NCBI RefSeq assembly: GCF_002811475.1
Contig: NZ_NPDL01000003.1
Span: forward strand, 1 to 64,000
Source: Leptospira hartskeerlii
GTDB lineage: Bacteria > Spirochaetota > Leptospiria > Leptospirales > Leptospiraceae
Reading direction: 5' to 3'
Length of the DNA: 64,000 nucleotides
Shown piece after piece: positions 30,602-39,954 of the stretch. Both the position numbers and the translations under genes were made by a program. How positions within the stretch are numbered: position 1 is the first letter of the stretch; the number at the start of each line of letters is the position of its first letter. Below the pieces are notes generated by a model that saw nothing but the letters and a program-made list of their open reading frames with translations, did not search any database and was not told the DNA's origin.

Positions 30602-30824
30602 TAATTTCTAAGGAGAAATTTTTTCCGGCTTTGATGGAAGCTGCGGTTAAGATCGCTCTTAAGGACTTTGCGATCCTACCATTTTTGCCGATCACTTTCC
30701 CCACATCCTTCGGGGAAACCCGGAGTTCTAGGACGGTTTGTTCGTCGCCCTCGATTTCACGTACTGAAATCTCCTCCGGATGATCTACTAGAGAAGTAAC
30801 GATATAGCGGATCAGCTCTTCCAT
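30594..30824 (-). CDS. khpA: KH-domain RNA-binding protein (KhpA/YlqC)
   Basis: A 76-residue single KH domain with [18 protein letters not shown] carrying the GxxG loop (GKNG). The family binds RNA globally and in firmicutes acts with KhpB on cell division. Position between rpsP and rimM is conserved in many phyla. Confidence 0.93.
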   Translation of the reverse strand: MEELIRYIVTSLVDHPEEISVREIEGDEQTVLELRVSPKDVGKVIGKNGRIAKSLRAILTAASIKAGKNFSLEIID

Positions 30825-31090
30825 TACTTCTTCAGGGATTGTTTATATTCCGCCCAAATCCCCTCGTGTTTAATGAGGTTCAGAACGGTTCCGGTAGGTT
30901 GAGCACCTTTGTTGAGCCAGCCTAAAATTTTGTCTTTATCCAGGACTGTTTGGCTTTTCACCTCTGCTGGGTGATAGTGTCCAAGAATATCGATAAATTT
31001 ACCGTCTCTAGGGGAACGGCTATCTGCAGCCACTACCCGGTAGTGAGGGTTGTTTTTGGCTCCGGTTCTTTGTAGTCTGATCTTAACCAA
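30824..31090 (-). CDS. rpsP: 30S ribosomal protein S16
   Basis: An 88-residue S16 with [29 protein letters not shown] and the typical IDILGHYHP. The start is a TTG at 31090 preceded by AAGGAA eight bases upstream; no ATG is available. It is the first gene of the leftward translation block. Confidence 0.96.
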   Translation of the reverse strand: MVKIRLQRTGAKNNPHYRVVAADSRSPRDGKFIDILGHYHPAEVKSQTVLDKDKILGWLNKGAQPTGTVLNLIKHEGIWAEYKQSLKK

Positions 31091-31148
31091 AGTAAAATTC
31101 CTTCGAATAAATAAGGATGGCTCACCGTACGGCTCGCCCTAATACGCC

Positions 31149-31176
31149 ATAATTTCCCGGAAAGCCCGGCTGTCAA
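31149..31176 (-). promoter_or_regulatory. Probable sigma-70 promoter of the rpsP operon
   Basis: On the minus strand a perfect TTGACA (31176-31171) is spaced 16 bases from AATTAT (31154-31149). A transcript from here would have a leader of about 50 bases before rpsP. Confidence 0.55.
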
Positions 31177-31192
31177 TATTTAATAAAGCTTA

Positions 31193-31837
31193 TCACTTTA
31201 CTAGGCTTTTTAACCGGATACCATTCTCACTTGGGTCTCCGGATTTAAACAAACCGGCGCCCACCACGCAGATATCCACACCTGCTTGAGAGAGTTCTTT
31301 GATATTGGTATCATTGACTCCCCCATCTACTTCCAGCTCGATCGGATAATTAGAAATGAGCGACTTGACCTTTCTGATCTTATCCATTCCCCCATCCACG
31401 AATTTCTGTCCGTAGAAACCAGGTTCCACAGTCATGATGAGTACTAGATCGATATAAGGTAGAAGTGTTTCTAATGCGGAGACCGGAGTCCCAGGGTTGA
31501 GAGAAACTCCTACTTTCGGTCCATTCTTCTTTATTTCCTGAGCTAAACGGATTGGGAAACGAGTGGTTTCCGCATGGAAAGTAATGCAGTAAGGATTTAG
31601 CTCATAGTATTTCGGAACATGATTCTCTGGCTTCTCTACCATTAGGTGAACATCCAAAGGGATCTGGGTCATTGCTTTGATCTCTTTATTGACCGCTTCT
31701 CCGAAGCTGATCTGAGGCACAAAGTTTCCGTCCATCACATCCATGTGGACTAAATCTATTCCTTCTTTTTTAAAATTAGGAACTGTATTTGCAAGTGCTG
31801 TAAGTTGGGTGGCTAAAATAGAAGCGGAGATTTTCAA
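31193..31837 (-). CDS. rpe: Ribulose-phosphate 3-epimerase
   Basis: A 214-residue TIM barrel of the pentose phosphate pathway that interconverts ribulose-5-P and xylulose-5-P. Motifs: [11 protein letters not shown] (metal His and Asp), [20 protein letters not shown] and EVDGGVND. The start is a TTG at 31837 that overlaps the stop of the PASTA gene. Confidence 0.95.
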   Translation of the reverse strand: MKISASILATQLTALANTVPNFKKEGIDLVHMDVMDGNFVPQISFGEAVNKEIKAMTQIPLDVHLMVEKPENHVPKYYELNPYCITFHAETTRFPIRLAQEIKKNGPKVGVSLNPGTPVSALETLLPYIDLVLIMTVEPGFYGQKFVDGGMDKIRKVKSLISNYPIELEVDGGVNDTNIKELSQAGVDICVVGAGLFKSGDPSENGIRLKSLVK

Positions 31838-32838
31838 AATTCGTTCTCGTAGTCTTTGGATTTTACTTTTGAACCTTTCTCGTCCAAAAGAACCAGTGTC
31901 ACGTCTCCTGTTCTGTAAAAGACGGTCTGGATTTTTTCTCCCTCTTGGTATGTTGTGGGAGCGCTGATTTCCATTTGTTTTGTTTCGTCGTTTTGGTCTT
32001 TTACGATTAAAGAATAAGTTCCGTTTTCAGGAGCTTCATAGACGAAACTTTCGTATCCACTTTCTATCCTATCTTCCGGCTCGAAATAAAATACCTTAAA
32101 CTTGTATTCATTTCCCACTTTTTGGACTGATTCAATTTTTCCATTATCGGGACGAAATTTGGTAACAACCACTTCTGCTTTGGAAGAAATTTTTGCTCTT
32201 ACCAATGCTCTTTGAGCGAATGCAAAAGAATCACCAGGTTTAAATTCTAATCCTGCTTGAGGCTCCCCTTCTTTTTTCTTGGTAGAAGGTTTAGTAACTA
32301 GTAAGAATACTTTTTCGCCAGCGGTGATATTTTTACCAGCTTCCGGTATTTGATCCACTACAGTGTCAGGTTGTTCTCCTTCTTTCACCTCTACATAAGT
32401 GATTCCACCCAATGTCAGAGAAACGTAAGTTTCTCCCGAGAGAACTTTTTCCATGGAGTTTTTAGCAGAGACTAAACTTTGCCCTTTTAGGTTTGGCATA
32501 TCGATTCTGTCTAAACCGATATTGACTGTAAGGGAAACTTTGGAGCCAGCTTCTACTTCTCTTCCTGGGCGAATGGATTGGTAGATTATAATTCCATCTG
32601 TTTTATCAGGATAACGTTTGGACTCCAATCTGACTTTCAATTGGAGACGCATTAATTCGTTATGGACTTCGTTGTACGGTTTGCCTACCACATCCGGCAT
32701 TACTACCATAGTGGAGCTTTTAGTACGAACAAATACAACTAAGAAGGCGGCTATGAAGAAGACTACTAAGCCGAATGCGATGAAAAAAAAGTAACCCCCG
32801 ATAGGGAGATATTTAGAGCGGAGTTCTTCCTTGGTCAC
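31834..32838 (-). CDS. Membrane-anchored PASTA-domain protein
   Basis: A 334-residue protein starting with GTG. A membrane helix (about 16-37) is followed by at least two PASTA domains (about 45-110 and 110-185; [18 protein letters not shown] and [16 protein letters not shown]). The C-terminal domain (about 200-334) is unknown. PASTA domains usually sense peptidoglycan fragments on kinases or PBPs, but no kinase or transpeptidase domain is present here. Confidence 0.85.
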   Translation of the reverse strand: MTKEELRSKYLPIGGYFFFIAFGLVVFFIAAFLVVFVRTKSSTMVVMPDVVGKPYNEVHNELMRLQLKVRLESKRYPDKTDGIIIYQSIRPGREVEAGSKVSLTVNIGLDRIDMPNLKGQSLVSAKNSMEKVLSGETYVSLTLGGITYVEVKEGEQPDTVVDQIPEAGKNITAGEKVFLLVTKPSTKKKEGEPQAGLEFKPGDSFAFAQRALVRAKISSKAEVVVTKFRPDNGKIESVQKVGNEYKFKVFYFEPEDRIESGYESFVYEAPENGTYSLIVKDQNDETKQMEISAPTTYQEGEKIQTVFYRTGDVTLVLLDEKGSKVKSKDYENEF

Positions 32839-33779
32839 TCGAAACGATCCTCGTCCGAAATACGGAAACCGTTCATGAAATCTGCAACAGTCATTCTGTT
32901 TTTATTTTCCGGTTGAACGGAAAGGATCTCTAAGAAACGGCCATCTCCACACTGTAAAAGAAGGGCCTTTTTGTCCATTCGTTTCAATTTGCCAGGTTGG
33001 ATCGGCGTTTCGGAAAAATCTACGGGTCTTGTTTTCCATAAAACCATTCGTTTATCTCTGAAACGGCAATATCCGCCTAGATCCGGACTTAAGGCGCGGA
33101 TTCGATTATGTATTTCTATTGCAGAAAGTTTCACGTCTAAGACTCTATCTTCTGCCTGGATTTTAGTGCAATAAGTTGCCTTAGAATGGTCTTGGGGAGA
33201 AGCCGCAAAAGGAGAAGTTCTTGGACCTTTCAAGAAAGGAATTAGTCTTTGGATCCCTGCTTGGGTAATCTTTTCCATAAGGGTTCCTGTATCATCTTCT
33301 AGATCCACGTCTACTTCCTGGATGGCGATGATATCTCCTTCGTCCATTTTTTCTCCCAGGTATTGGATGCTGATCCCTGATTTAGTATAACCTTTCCAAA
33401 GAGAAGTTTGGACTGGAGAAGCACCTCTTAGGTCCGGAAGAATGGAACCATGTAGATTGATAGAACCAAATTTAGGATAAGAGAAAATTTCCTTAGGTAA
33501 AATAGAACCGTACGCAAATACAACATAGAGTTCGGCATCAAACTTGGCTAAGTTTTGGAGTGCTTCTTCTTTTTCCTTCTTTATAGATTCATATTGGAAT
33601 ACGGGAAGATTTGCTGCAAGTGCCACTTCTTTCACAGGACTTGGAACGAGCGTTTTACTTCTTCCTTTAGGACGATCCGGGTTTGTGACTACGAATTGTA
33701 CTTGGATCTCAGACTCTTGTAATAGCGCCTGCAAAAGTTTGGCAGAAGGTTCCGGGGTTCCAAAAAATGCGATTTTCAT
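32835..33779 (-). CDS. fmt: Methionyl-tRNA formyltransferase
   Basis: A 314-residue enzyme that formylates initiator Met-tRNA. The N-terminal Rossmann domain opens MKIAFFGTPEPSAKLL, the formyl-transfer site reads INLHGSILPDLRGASPVQ, with the Asp in GEKMDEGDI. A C-terminal OB-like domain (about 205-310) binds tRNA. It lies between priA and the PASTA gene, rather than beside def. Confidence 0.95.
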   Translation of the reverse strand: MKIAFFGTPEPSAKLLQALLQESEIQVQFVVTNPDRPKGRSKTLVPSPVKEVALAANLPVFQYESIKKEKEEALQNLAKFDAELYVVFAYGSILPKEIFSYPKFGSINLHGSILPDLRGASPVQTSLWKGYTKSGISIQYLGEKMDEGDIIAIQEVDVDLEDDTGTLMEKITQAGIQRLIPFLKGPRTSPFAASPQDHSKATYCTKIQAEDRVLDVKLSAIEIHNRIRALSPDLGGYCRFRDKRMVLWKTRPVDFSETPIQPGKLKRMDKKALLLQCGDGRFLEILSVQPENKNRMTVADFMNGFRISDEDRFE

Positions 33780-35722
33780 TAGACTAGATCCAATGGATCA
33801 AAATCCAATTCCAGGTAAACGTTTTTAGAAATTTTAAGAGGTCGGATCTCTTTTTTTAAGATCTCTCTCCATTTGTTCTGCATGGTCGTTTTGATCAGTA
33901 TATGATTTCTGAAGTTCGCATCAATTTTATAAAAAGGACAAGGAGCCGGACCTAAAACAACTGTGTTCGGTTCAGGCAGATATTTTTTTAAAACTTGGTG
34001 AACTTCTTCTATCGTTTTGAGAGAAAGACTTTCATCTTTAGATCTGGATAAAATACGGATCAAGCGAGAGAATGGTGGATAAAAAAGTTCTTCTCTTGTT
34101 TTGATCTCAGATTCATAAAACCGAATATAGTCTTGGTCTAGTGCCATTCGAATAATCGGATGATCTACTGTATTTGTTTCGATTAAAACTTCTCCAGCTA
34201 GATCGGATCTCCCTGCTCTTCCTGCGACTTGTGTTAAAAGAGAAAATACTCTTTCTCCCGCTCTGAAATCAGGAAGTCCTAAACCGATCCCCGCATTCAA
34301 AACTCCGACAAGAGTGACTCGAGCAGCATCCAAACCTTTGGAGATCATTTGGGTTCCAGTGAGAATATCTATTTCTCCGTCTACCAATCTTCCGATCACA
34401 TCAGTAAGAACACTTTTGTCTTGGATAGAATCTTGGTCGAGGCGCTCTACTTTTGCTCCTGGAAAAGTTTCTAAAAGGAATTCTTCCAGTTTTTGGGTAC
34501 CTGTCCCCATCATGACTAATTTTTCTCCCAATTTGGATTCCAATCTTTGGAGAGAATCCGAAAAACCGCAGAGGTGACAGATAACGGTACCTTTTTTATG
34601 ATAACATAGATGAGATGTGCAGTTTGGACAAGGGATATATGTTTTTTCTTTTTCTGAATAGAGTAAAGGACTATACCCTCTTCTGTTTAGAAGTAGAATG
34701 ACTTGTTCTTTTTTATCCAATCTCTGCTTGATCGCAAATGTAAGTTCCGAGCCGATCAGTCTTGCATCTTTTTTATTTTCTTCGATCCGGACCGTAGGCG
34801 GCTTAGCAGTTCCAGGTCTTTTGGTTAAGATTTGCAGACCAATCTTGCCGGTTTTCGCAAGATGATACACTTCTAAAGAAGGAGTTGCAGATCCTAAAAC
34901 TAATACCGCTTTATTTTGCCTGCATCTTTGTAATGCAACCTGTCTTGCATGATATCTTGGAGTAGAATGTTCTTTAAAAGAACCATCATGCTCTTCGTCT
35001 ATGATGACAAGTCCCAAATTCGCAATTGGCGCGAATACTGCGGATCTTGTTCCTACTGCTATTCTTTTTTTGCCTTGTAGAAGGTCCGTATATGCTTTAA
35101 ATCTTTCTGATACTTTCAAAGCAGAATGTAATAATGCAATCTGGCCGGGAAAGACTGCTTCTAATTTGCGTATAATATGATAGGTCAGACCAATTTCCGG
35201 AACTAAAAGTAAAACTCCTTTGTTTGAGTTTTGAAGAATGTCTCGGATCAAATGTAGATATACTTCTGTTTTTCCGCTACCAGTGATCCCGAATAAAAGA
35301 TGGATAGAATCTTTTCCAAAATCGGCTTTGATATTTTGGTAAGCCGCTTCTTGTTCTTCGTTTAATTTGAATGGTTCGGAAGCAGTGATATCTTCCGTAA
35401 GTTTTACTTTAGAATGCCTTCTCCCTGATGGGATCATCTTGTGGATACATTCTCCAAGAGAAGCGAGATACTGTTCTTTTACCCAATAAGCGAGCCCAAT
35501 CTGTTCTTCATTGATAACTGGAGTTTTGTCGATTACCCGATCTACTTGTAAGACTTCGTAGCTGGGTTCATTATGATGTAAGGATAATACGATTCCTTCT
35601 TCTTTTCTTCCTCTGAGTTTGGCCTCTACCCTCATTCCGACTTGGGTGCCTGGAGGGACCTCATAAGTAAATGTGTCTTCTAAGATGGGAAGATCGAAGG
35701 CTAGTTCCGCGTATTGGATCAA
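33779..35722 (-). CDS. priA: Primosomal replication-restart helicase PriA
   Basis: A 647-residue 3'-5' helicase. It has an N-terminal DNA-binding domain, Walker A LLFGITGSGKTEVYL, DEEH box IIDEEHDGSF and later helicase motifs GTQMISKGLD and QVAGRAGR. The zinc region keeps CPNC and CHLC, but the flanking first and last CxxC pairs are absent (LLYSEKE and LQRLESKLGE). In E. coli the outer pairs form one zinc site and the inner pairs the other, so one site seems lost as a unit. The start is a TTG overlapping the stop of the upstream gene. Confidence 0.93.
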   Translation of the reverse strand: MIQYAELAFDLPILEDTFTYEVPPGTQVGMRVEAKLRGRKEEGIVLSLHHNEPSYEVLQVDRVIDKTPVINEEQIGLAYWVKEQYLASLGECIHKMIPSGRRHSKVKLTEDITASEPFKLNEEQEAAYQNIKADFGKDSIHLLFGITGSGKTEVYLHLIRDILQNSNKGVLLLVPEIGLTYHIIRKLEAVFPGQIALLHSALKVSERFKAYTDLLQGKKRIAVGTRSAVFAPIANLGLVIIDEEHDGSFKEHSTPRYHARQVALQRCRQNKAVLVLGSATPSLEVYHLAKTGKIGLQILTKRPGTAKPPTVRIEENKKDARLIGSELTFAIKQRLDKKEQVILLLNRRGYSPLLYSEKEKTYIPCPNCTSHLCYHKKGTVICHLCGFSDSLQRLESKLGEKLVMMGTGTQKLEEFLLETFPGAKVERLDQDSIQDKSVLTDVIGRLVDGEIDILTGTQMISKGLDAARVTLVGVLNAGIGLGLPDFRAGERVFSLLTQVAGRAGRSDLAGEVLIETNTVDHPIIRMALDQDYIRFYESEIKTREELFYPPFSRLIRILSRSKDESLSLKTIEEVHQVLKKYLPEPNTVVLGPAPCPFYKIDANFRNHILIKTTMQNKWREILKKEIRPLKISKNVYLELDFDPLDLV

Positions 35723-36558
35723 ATTTTTTCTCTAATCTCCTGATGAAAGATTCCTAATTGTGAGAGGATACTTTCTTTGACTTCTATTTCTTTCTTCTTG
35801 GCGTCTTGGAATTCAGGAGAATCAGTCTTGCTGGATTTTCTTTTTTGTTCCGCAACTAAGATTGCTTCAGGAGAACGAAGTACGACCATTGGAGTCCCAG
35901 GTTGGAACTCCAAGGTTTTTCCCATTTGTTTGAGCGCTTCCTCTTTTCCGAAATATAGAGTGGCCGCTGCGCCTAATAGTATAATTCCTTGGATGCCTTC
36001 TTCCTGGATGGTTTCTTGCACTTGGACCTTGCAATTTTGGGTCCTTCTTTTCCAGTCTTCTTCATTCGACCTGTCTTGGGAAAATAAACATCCTGGAAAT
36101 TCTTGGAAATAAAACTCCTTCATAGTGAATCCAAATACTTTTTGGATCATTCTATCGAATAGATCTTCCGCTTCGCTTGTCCTGAAAATTTTTAAAGGAG
36201 AAGTTTTTACAAAGGATTCTTTTCCTGAGACGGTTTCCCCAGTATAATGTAATACTAATATTTTCTTTCTGCCCCGGATGATAAAATGACGGACGGCACT
36301 TAGTCGATCGGAACATAGTTTACAGGAGAAGTTTCTGTCCTCTTTTTTAGGAGGGATCCTCATTTGTATTCCAGGGACAGAAGTTTCCTTTTTGGACCCG
36401 GTGGAGGACCAGTCCCAAGAATCTTTCCATTCCAGATCTAGATCCTCGGGATCTTTTTCTCCCTGTCTGCGTATGATCGGGAATTCTCCGTTTTGGATTA
36501 AAAACTTAAAGTCTTGCAGGATCCCTTTTAGTTCCCGAAAAATTCCAGGCTTAATCAT
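35719..36558 (-). CDS. Family-4 uracil-DNA-glycosylase-like protein, catalytic motifs altered
   Basis: A 279-residue protein, not named with certainty. Residues about 75-235 follow the UDG family 4 layout. CKLCSDRLSAVR matches the first Cys pair region, and LFDRMIQKVFGFTMKEFYFQ matches the LLDKML..IGL..E.VYI segment. Two further Cys lie at 157 and 176, and a segment IILLGAAATLYFG resembles the glycine-rich strand. The only four cysteines (79, 82, 157, 176) fit an Fe-S cluster pattern. The catalytic GEAPG and HPS motifs read HYTGETV and LRSPEA. It lies between ntrX-like and priA genes. It may bind DNA without excising uracil. Confidence 0.6.
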   Translation of the reverse strand: MIKPGIFRELKGILQDFKFLIQNGEFPIIRRQGEKDPEDLDLEWKDSWDWSSTGSKKETSVPGIQMRIPPKKEDRNFSCKLCSDRLSAVRHFIIRGRKKILVLHYTGETVSGKESFVKTSPLKIFRTSEAEDLFDRMIQKVFGFTMKEFYFQEFPGCLFSQDRSNEEDWKRRTQNCKVQVQETIQEEGIQGIILLGAAATLYFGKEEALKQMGKTLEFQPGTPMVVLRSPEAILVAEQKRKSSKTDSPEFQDAKKKEIEVKESILSQLGIFHQEIREKI

Positions 36559-37894
36559 GGATATCCTCCGCCTGTATTCCTAAGGATTTCATTTTTCTAT
36601 ATAAGTGAGATCTTTCTATTCCGAGTGCCTTGGAAGTTTTGGAAACATTTCCTTCGTTGGTTTGTAATGTTTTTAGAATATATTGTTTTTCGAATTCTTC
36701 TTTTGCCTTTTTGAAGTCACCTTTTTCCGCCAGATCGTTCGCTTTTACGAAACCGGTCATGGAATCTTTTACATCTTGGGCGCGGATAATATCGCTTACA
36801 GTCATAATACAAAGTCTTTCGATCACATTCTTTAATTCTCTGATATTTCCCGGCCAGAAATGGTTTTCTAAGATGGAAACTGCTTCTTTTTCTATAATTT
36901 TAGGACTCAGATTATTTTCAGAGATTGTTTGTCTTACATAATGATCTACAAGTAATGGGATATCGGATTTGCGATCTCTTAGCGGAGGGATCGTAATCGG
37001 GATCACATTCAATCTATAATAAAGATCTTCTCTAAACTTTCCTTCTTTGATCGCTTCTTCAACTGGGATATTTGTGGCCGCAATAATTCGTACATCCACA
37101 GAAACTTGTTCGGTGCTTCCCAGCTTTTCAAATCTTTGTTCCTGTAGAATACGAAGCACTTTTGCCTGAGTGGATAATGACATATCGCAGATCTCGTCTA
37201 AGAATAAGGTGCCTCCGTTGGCGGCCTCGAATTTTCCGATCCTTGTATCCGTGGCTCCTGTGAAAGCACCTTTTACATATCCGAATAATTCGGATTCTAT
37301 CAATTCTTCCGGGAGAGCGGCACAGTTGACCTCTACGAATGGTTGGTCTTTTCTTTTAGAATTTTTGAATATAGTTTTGGCGACTAATTCCTTTCCTGTT
37401 CCGTTCTCTCCGTAAATAAACACTCTGGCGTTTGTAGCAGCGGCTTGTGCTATTGAAAATTTTACTTTTTGGATTGCAGGAGAATTTCCTAAAATTTCAT
37501 CCGATTCCAGTTTGATCTCGGGAGATTCCCATTTTTCAGAATATACTAATGCATCTTCTACGGCTTCTAAAACTTTTGAGATGGATAAAGGTTTTTCTAA
37601 AAAGTTTAATGCTCCCTTTTTGGTGGCTTGTACCGCGAGTTCAATTGTTCCATGACCTGAGATCATTACTACCGGAACAGTCGGATAAATCTTTTTGATC
37701 TCATCTAAGATGCTAAGTCCGTCTTCTTTTCCGAGCCAAACATCTAGTAAAACCAAACTTGGTCTTTCTATCTTAAGATGTTTTAGGAAGTTTTTGCCGG
37801 ATGAAAATTGTTCCGCTTCATAGTTCTCGTCTCCCAAAATATCTTGGAGTGATTTGCGGATTTCCGGTTCGTCGTCTACTATGAATATTCTCAT
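36551..37894 (-). CDS. NtrX-like sigma-54-dependent response regulator
   Basis: A 447-residue regulator. A receiver domain (about 1-120; D6-D7, D51 in LVLLDVWLG, K near 104) is followed by an AAA+ domain with GENGTGKE and the sigma-54 contact GAFTGATD, and by a C-terminal Fis-type helix-turn-helix (EGNVSKTSKALGIERSHLYRKM). It activates sigma-54 promoters when phosphorylated. It directly follows the kinase gene, and rpoN is encoded in the same unit. Confidence 0.93.
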   Translation of the reverse strand: MRIFIVDDEPEIRKSLQDILGDENYEAEQFSSGKNFLKHLKIERPSLVLLDVWLGKEDGLSILDEIKKIYPTVPVVMISGHGTIELAVQATKKGALNFLEKPLSISKVLEAVEDALVYSEKWESPEIKLESDEILGNSPAIQKVKFSIAQAAATNARVFIYGENGTGKELVAKTIFKNSKRKDQPFVEVNCAALPEELIESELFGYVKGAFTGATDTRIGKFEAANGGTLFLDEICDMSLSTQAKVLRILQEQRFEKLGSTEQVSVDVRIIAATNIPVEEAIKEGKFREDLYYRLNVIPITIPPLRDRKSDIPLLVDHYVRQTISENNLSPKIIEKEAVSILENHFWPGNIRELKNVIERLCIMTVSDIIRAQDVKDSMTGFVKANDLAEKGDFKKAKEEFEKQYILKTLQTNEGNVSKTSKALGIERSHLYRKMKSLGIQAEDIHD

Positions 37895-39691
37895 CTAAGC
37901 TACCGGAAGTTCTATCCTGAATTTACATCCGCCTAATTCGGAAGAATCTACTGAGATATGACCGTTATGATCGATCACTGTTTTTTGGACGATTGCAAGT
38001 CCTATCCCGGAAACATGTTCGTCCTTTGTGGAATAATAGGGTTCGAAAACCTTGGATCTGTATTCAGGAGAAACTCCGATCCCATTATCTTCCACAAGTA
38101 AAACCACTGAACGTCTCATGATCCTTTTTTCGAGTACGGTAGAAATTCGAACTTTTCCTTGGGAAAAGCCTGAGTCTCCTCTTTGCCTTCTCTTTTCTAT
38201 CGCTTCCACTGCATTTTTGAAAAGATTGTTCATAATCCCCAAAAACAGTTTTTTGTCCAAAAAGATTTCGGGTAAATTTTTGGCGAAGTTGAGTTCTATT
38301 TGGATTCCGGGCGTATGCTCGAAAAGTTTTGCGCTTTCTAATACCACAGGTTCCAGATGCTGGTTAATCAATCTAGGTGCAGGCATTCTAGCAAACTCTG
38401 AGAATTCATTTACTAGATGTTCCAAAATTTTTACCTGACCGACTATAGTTTCGCTTCCCTTCGTTACGATCTCTTGAAATTCTTCCGGGACTTCCGAGTT
38501 TAATTTTCTACGTATTCTTTCTGCAGAAAGTTGGATAGGAGTCAGTGGATTTTTGATTTCATGGGCCATTCTCTGTGCCACTTCTTTCCAGGCAGCAATT
38601 CTCTGCGTATGCATCAACTCTTCGTTTTTGGATTTTAGGTCCTTGACCATTTGGTTAAAAGATTCTACTAACGCGCCTATCTCTCCTCCTTCCGTAAGTG
38701 GAAGATTGATATCAGTGTCTCCTAAAGAAACTTTCTGTGTGGCGTTGGCTAGGTCTATGATCGGTCGTGAGATTTTCCGAGCAAATACAAGCGAGAAGAA
38801 GATAGAGAGCAAAAATGCAAATACTGTAAGCAGAGTGATTGTAAGCCTAACCTCATAAGGTAGTTTTTCCTTAGCCAAATCCGCGGTGATATAATTCTTT
38901 CTTGTGTTGATAAAAGAATATGCCTTGGATTCTTCTCCCTGAAAAACACGTTTTCCTAATATTAGGAATTTCGCAGGATTCGGTGAATCTATTTTAAGTA
39001 GATAAAATCCTAAATTCTGGCTTAGGGCAAGTTTTTCTGAAATACCTTCCGTTCCGAAACTCGTGAATTCTTCGGGAGAAATAGCCAATTTGAAGGATCT
39101 ATTTTCGAGAACGGGGACGCTATTCTCATACCAACCCACATAATAATTGGGATTGGAGATCAGATCCAATTCGTTTGCTCGATTTGTTAGTAGATTCGGA
39201 TTTGGATTTTGCCTTTGGACAAGATTTCGAAATAATTTAGCTTTTTCTAATAGATTATTCTTTTCAACATCCAATTCCTTGCGGACAAAATGATCTCCGG
39301 CTTCAAGAGCTTGGGCTATATCTAATCCGTAAAATCCTTCGAAGACTCTTCCGATCACGTTGGAAGTGAGCAAAAATACGGGAAAAGAAGGAAGCATTGC
39401 AATGAACAAAAAAGAAAGAGAAAGTCTATAGCGAATGGAACTTTTGAGTCTGCCAGTTTCTAAATTCCTACGATTCCTATAAAAATAAGATAGGATCAAG
39501 AATAGTATGACTAATGGAACCGTATAATACACATAGATCAGCATCCGATCTACAATGTCTATATTTTCAGAATTTCTAAAATGGATGAGTTCGGCAGCGA
39601 GCACTGCTATGGAAATCACTCCGGACAAAATCAGAAGATCTCGAAGATAATATCGATTCTCCTCTTCTATCCGAAATGGAAACCATTTCAT
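37895..39691 (-). CDS. NtrY-like membrane histidine kinase
   Basis: A 598-residue kinase with several N-terminal membrane segments (about 15-125), an extracytoplasmic region (about 125-285), a further membrane helix (about 285-305), HAMP (about 305-360), a H-box MAHEIKNPLTPIQLSAERI and a HATPase_c domain with GIGLAIVQK. It is one base apart from the NtrX-like gene, its probable partner. The sensor input is unknown, though NtrY kinases often respond to nitrogen or redox state. Confidence 0.92.
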   Translation of the reverse strand: MKWFPFRIEEENRYYLRDLLILSGVISIAVLAAELIHFRNSENIDIVDRMLIYVYYTVPLVILFLILSYFYRNRRNLETGRLKSSIRYRLSLSFLFIAMLPSFPVFLLTSNVIGRVFEGFYGLDIAQALEAGDHFVRKELDVEKNNLLEKAKLFRNLVQRQNPNPNLLTNRANELDLISNPNYYVGWYENSVPVLENRSFKLAISPEEFTSFGTEGISEKLALSQNLGFYLLKIDSPNPAKFLILGKRVFQGEESKAYSFINTRKNYITADLAKEKLPYEVRLTITLLTVFAFLLSIFFSLVFARKISRPIIDLANATQKVSLGDTDINLPLTEGGEIGALVESFNQMVKDLKSKNEELMHTQRIAAWKEVAQRMAHEIKNPLTPIQLSAERIRRKLNSEVPEEFQEIVTKGSETIVGQVKILEHLVNEFSEFARMPAPRLINQHLEPVVLESAKLFEHTPGIQIELNFAKNLPEIFLDKKLFLGIMNNLFKNAVEAIEKRRQRGDSGFSQGKVRISTVLEKRIMRRSVVLLVEDNGIGVSPEYRSKVFEPYYSTKDEHVSGIGLAIVQKTVIDHNGHISVDSSELGGCKFRIELPVA

Positions 39692-39954
39692 ATCGCAAAA
39701 TCGCCTTCCACTAATTTGGCTAGAGCATTCGCTGCTTCTTCTTCCTGAGCGCCTTCAGTCTTGATGGAAAATTCGGCACCGGGAGCTAAGGCTAACATCA
39801 TGAGTCCCATGATACTTTTACCGTTCACTTCTACTCCGTCTTTGGAGACCAGAACTTCGCAGGAGTATTTTGCCGCGCAATTCACAAAGACAGAGGCAGG
39901 ACGAGCATGCATCCCTGCACCGTTTTCGTTAATTTTGAGGTGGATTTCTTTCAA
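39688..39954 (-). CDS. ptsH: Phosphocarrier protein HPr
   Basis: An 88-residue HPr with the active histidine in GMHARPAS (H16) and the regulatory serine in NGKSIMGLMMLAL. Ser phosphorylation by HprK, encoded upstream, is expected. No PTS permease or enzyme I lies in the window. The start is a TTG after AAGGAAAAG. It overlaps hprK by 26 bases. Confidence 0.95.
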   Translation of the reverse strand: MKEIHLKINENGAGMHARPASVFVNCAAKYSCEVLVSKDGVEVNGKSIMGLMMLALAPGAEFSIKTEGAQEEEAANALAKLVEGDFAI

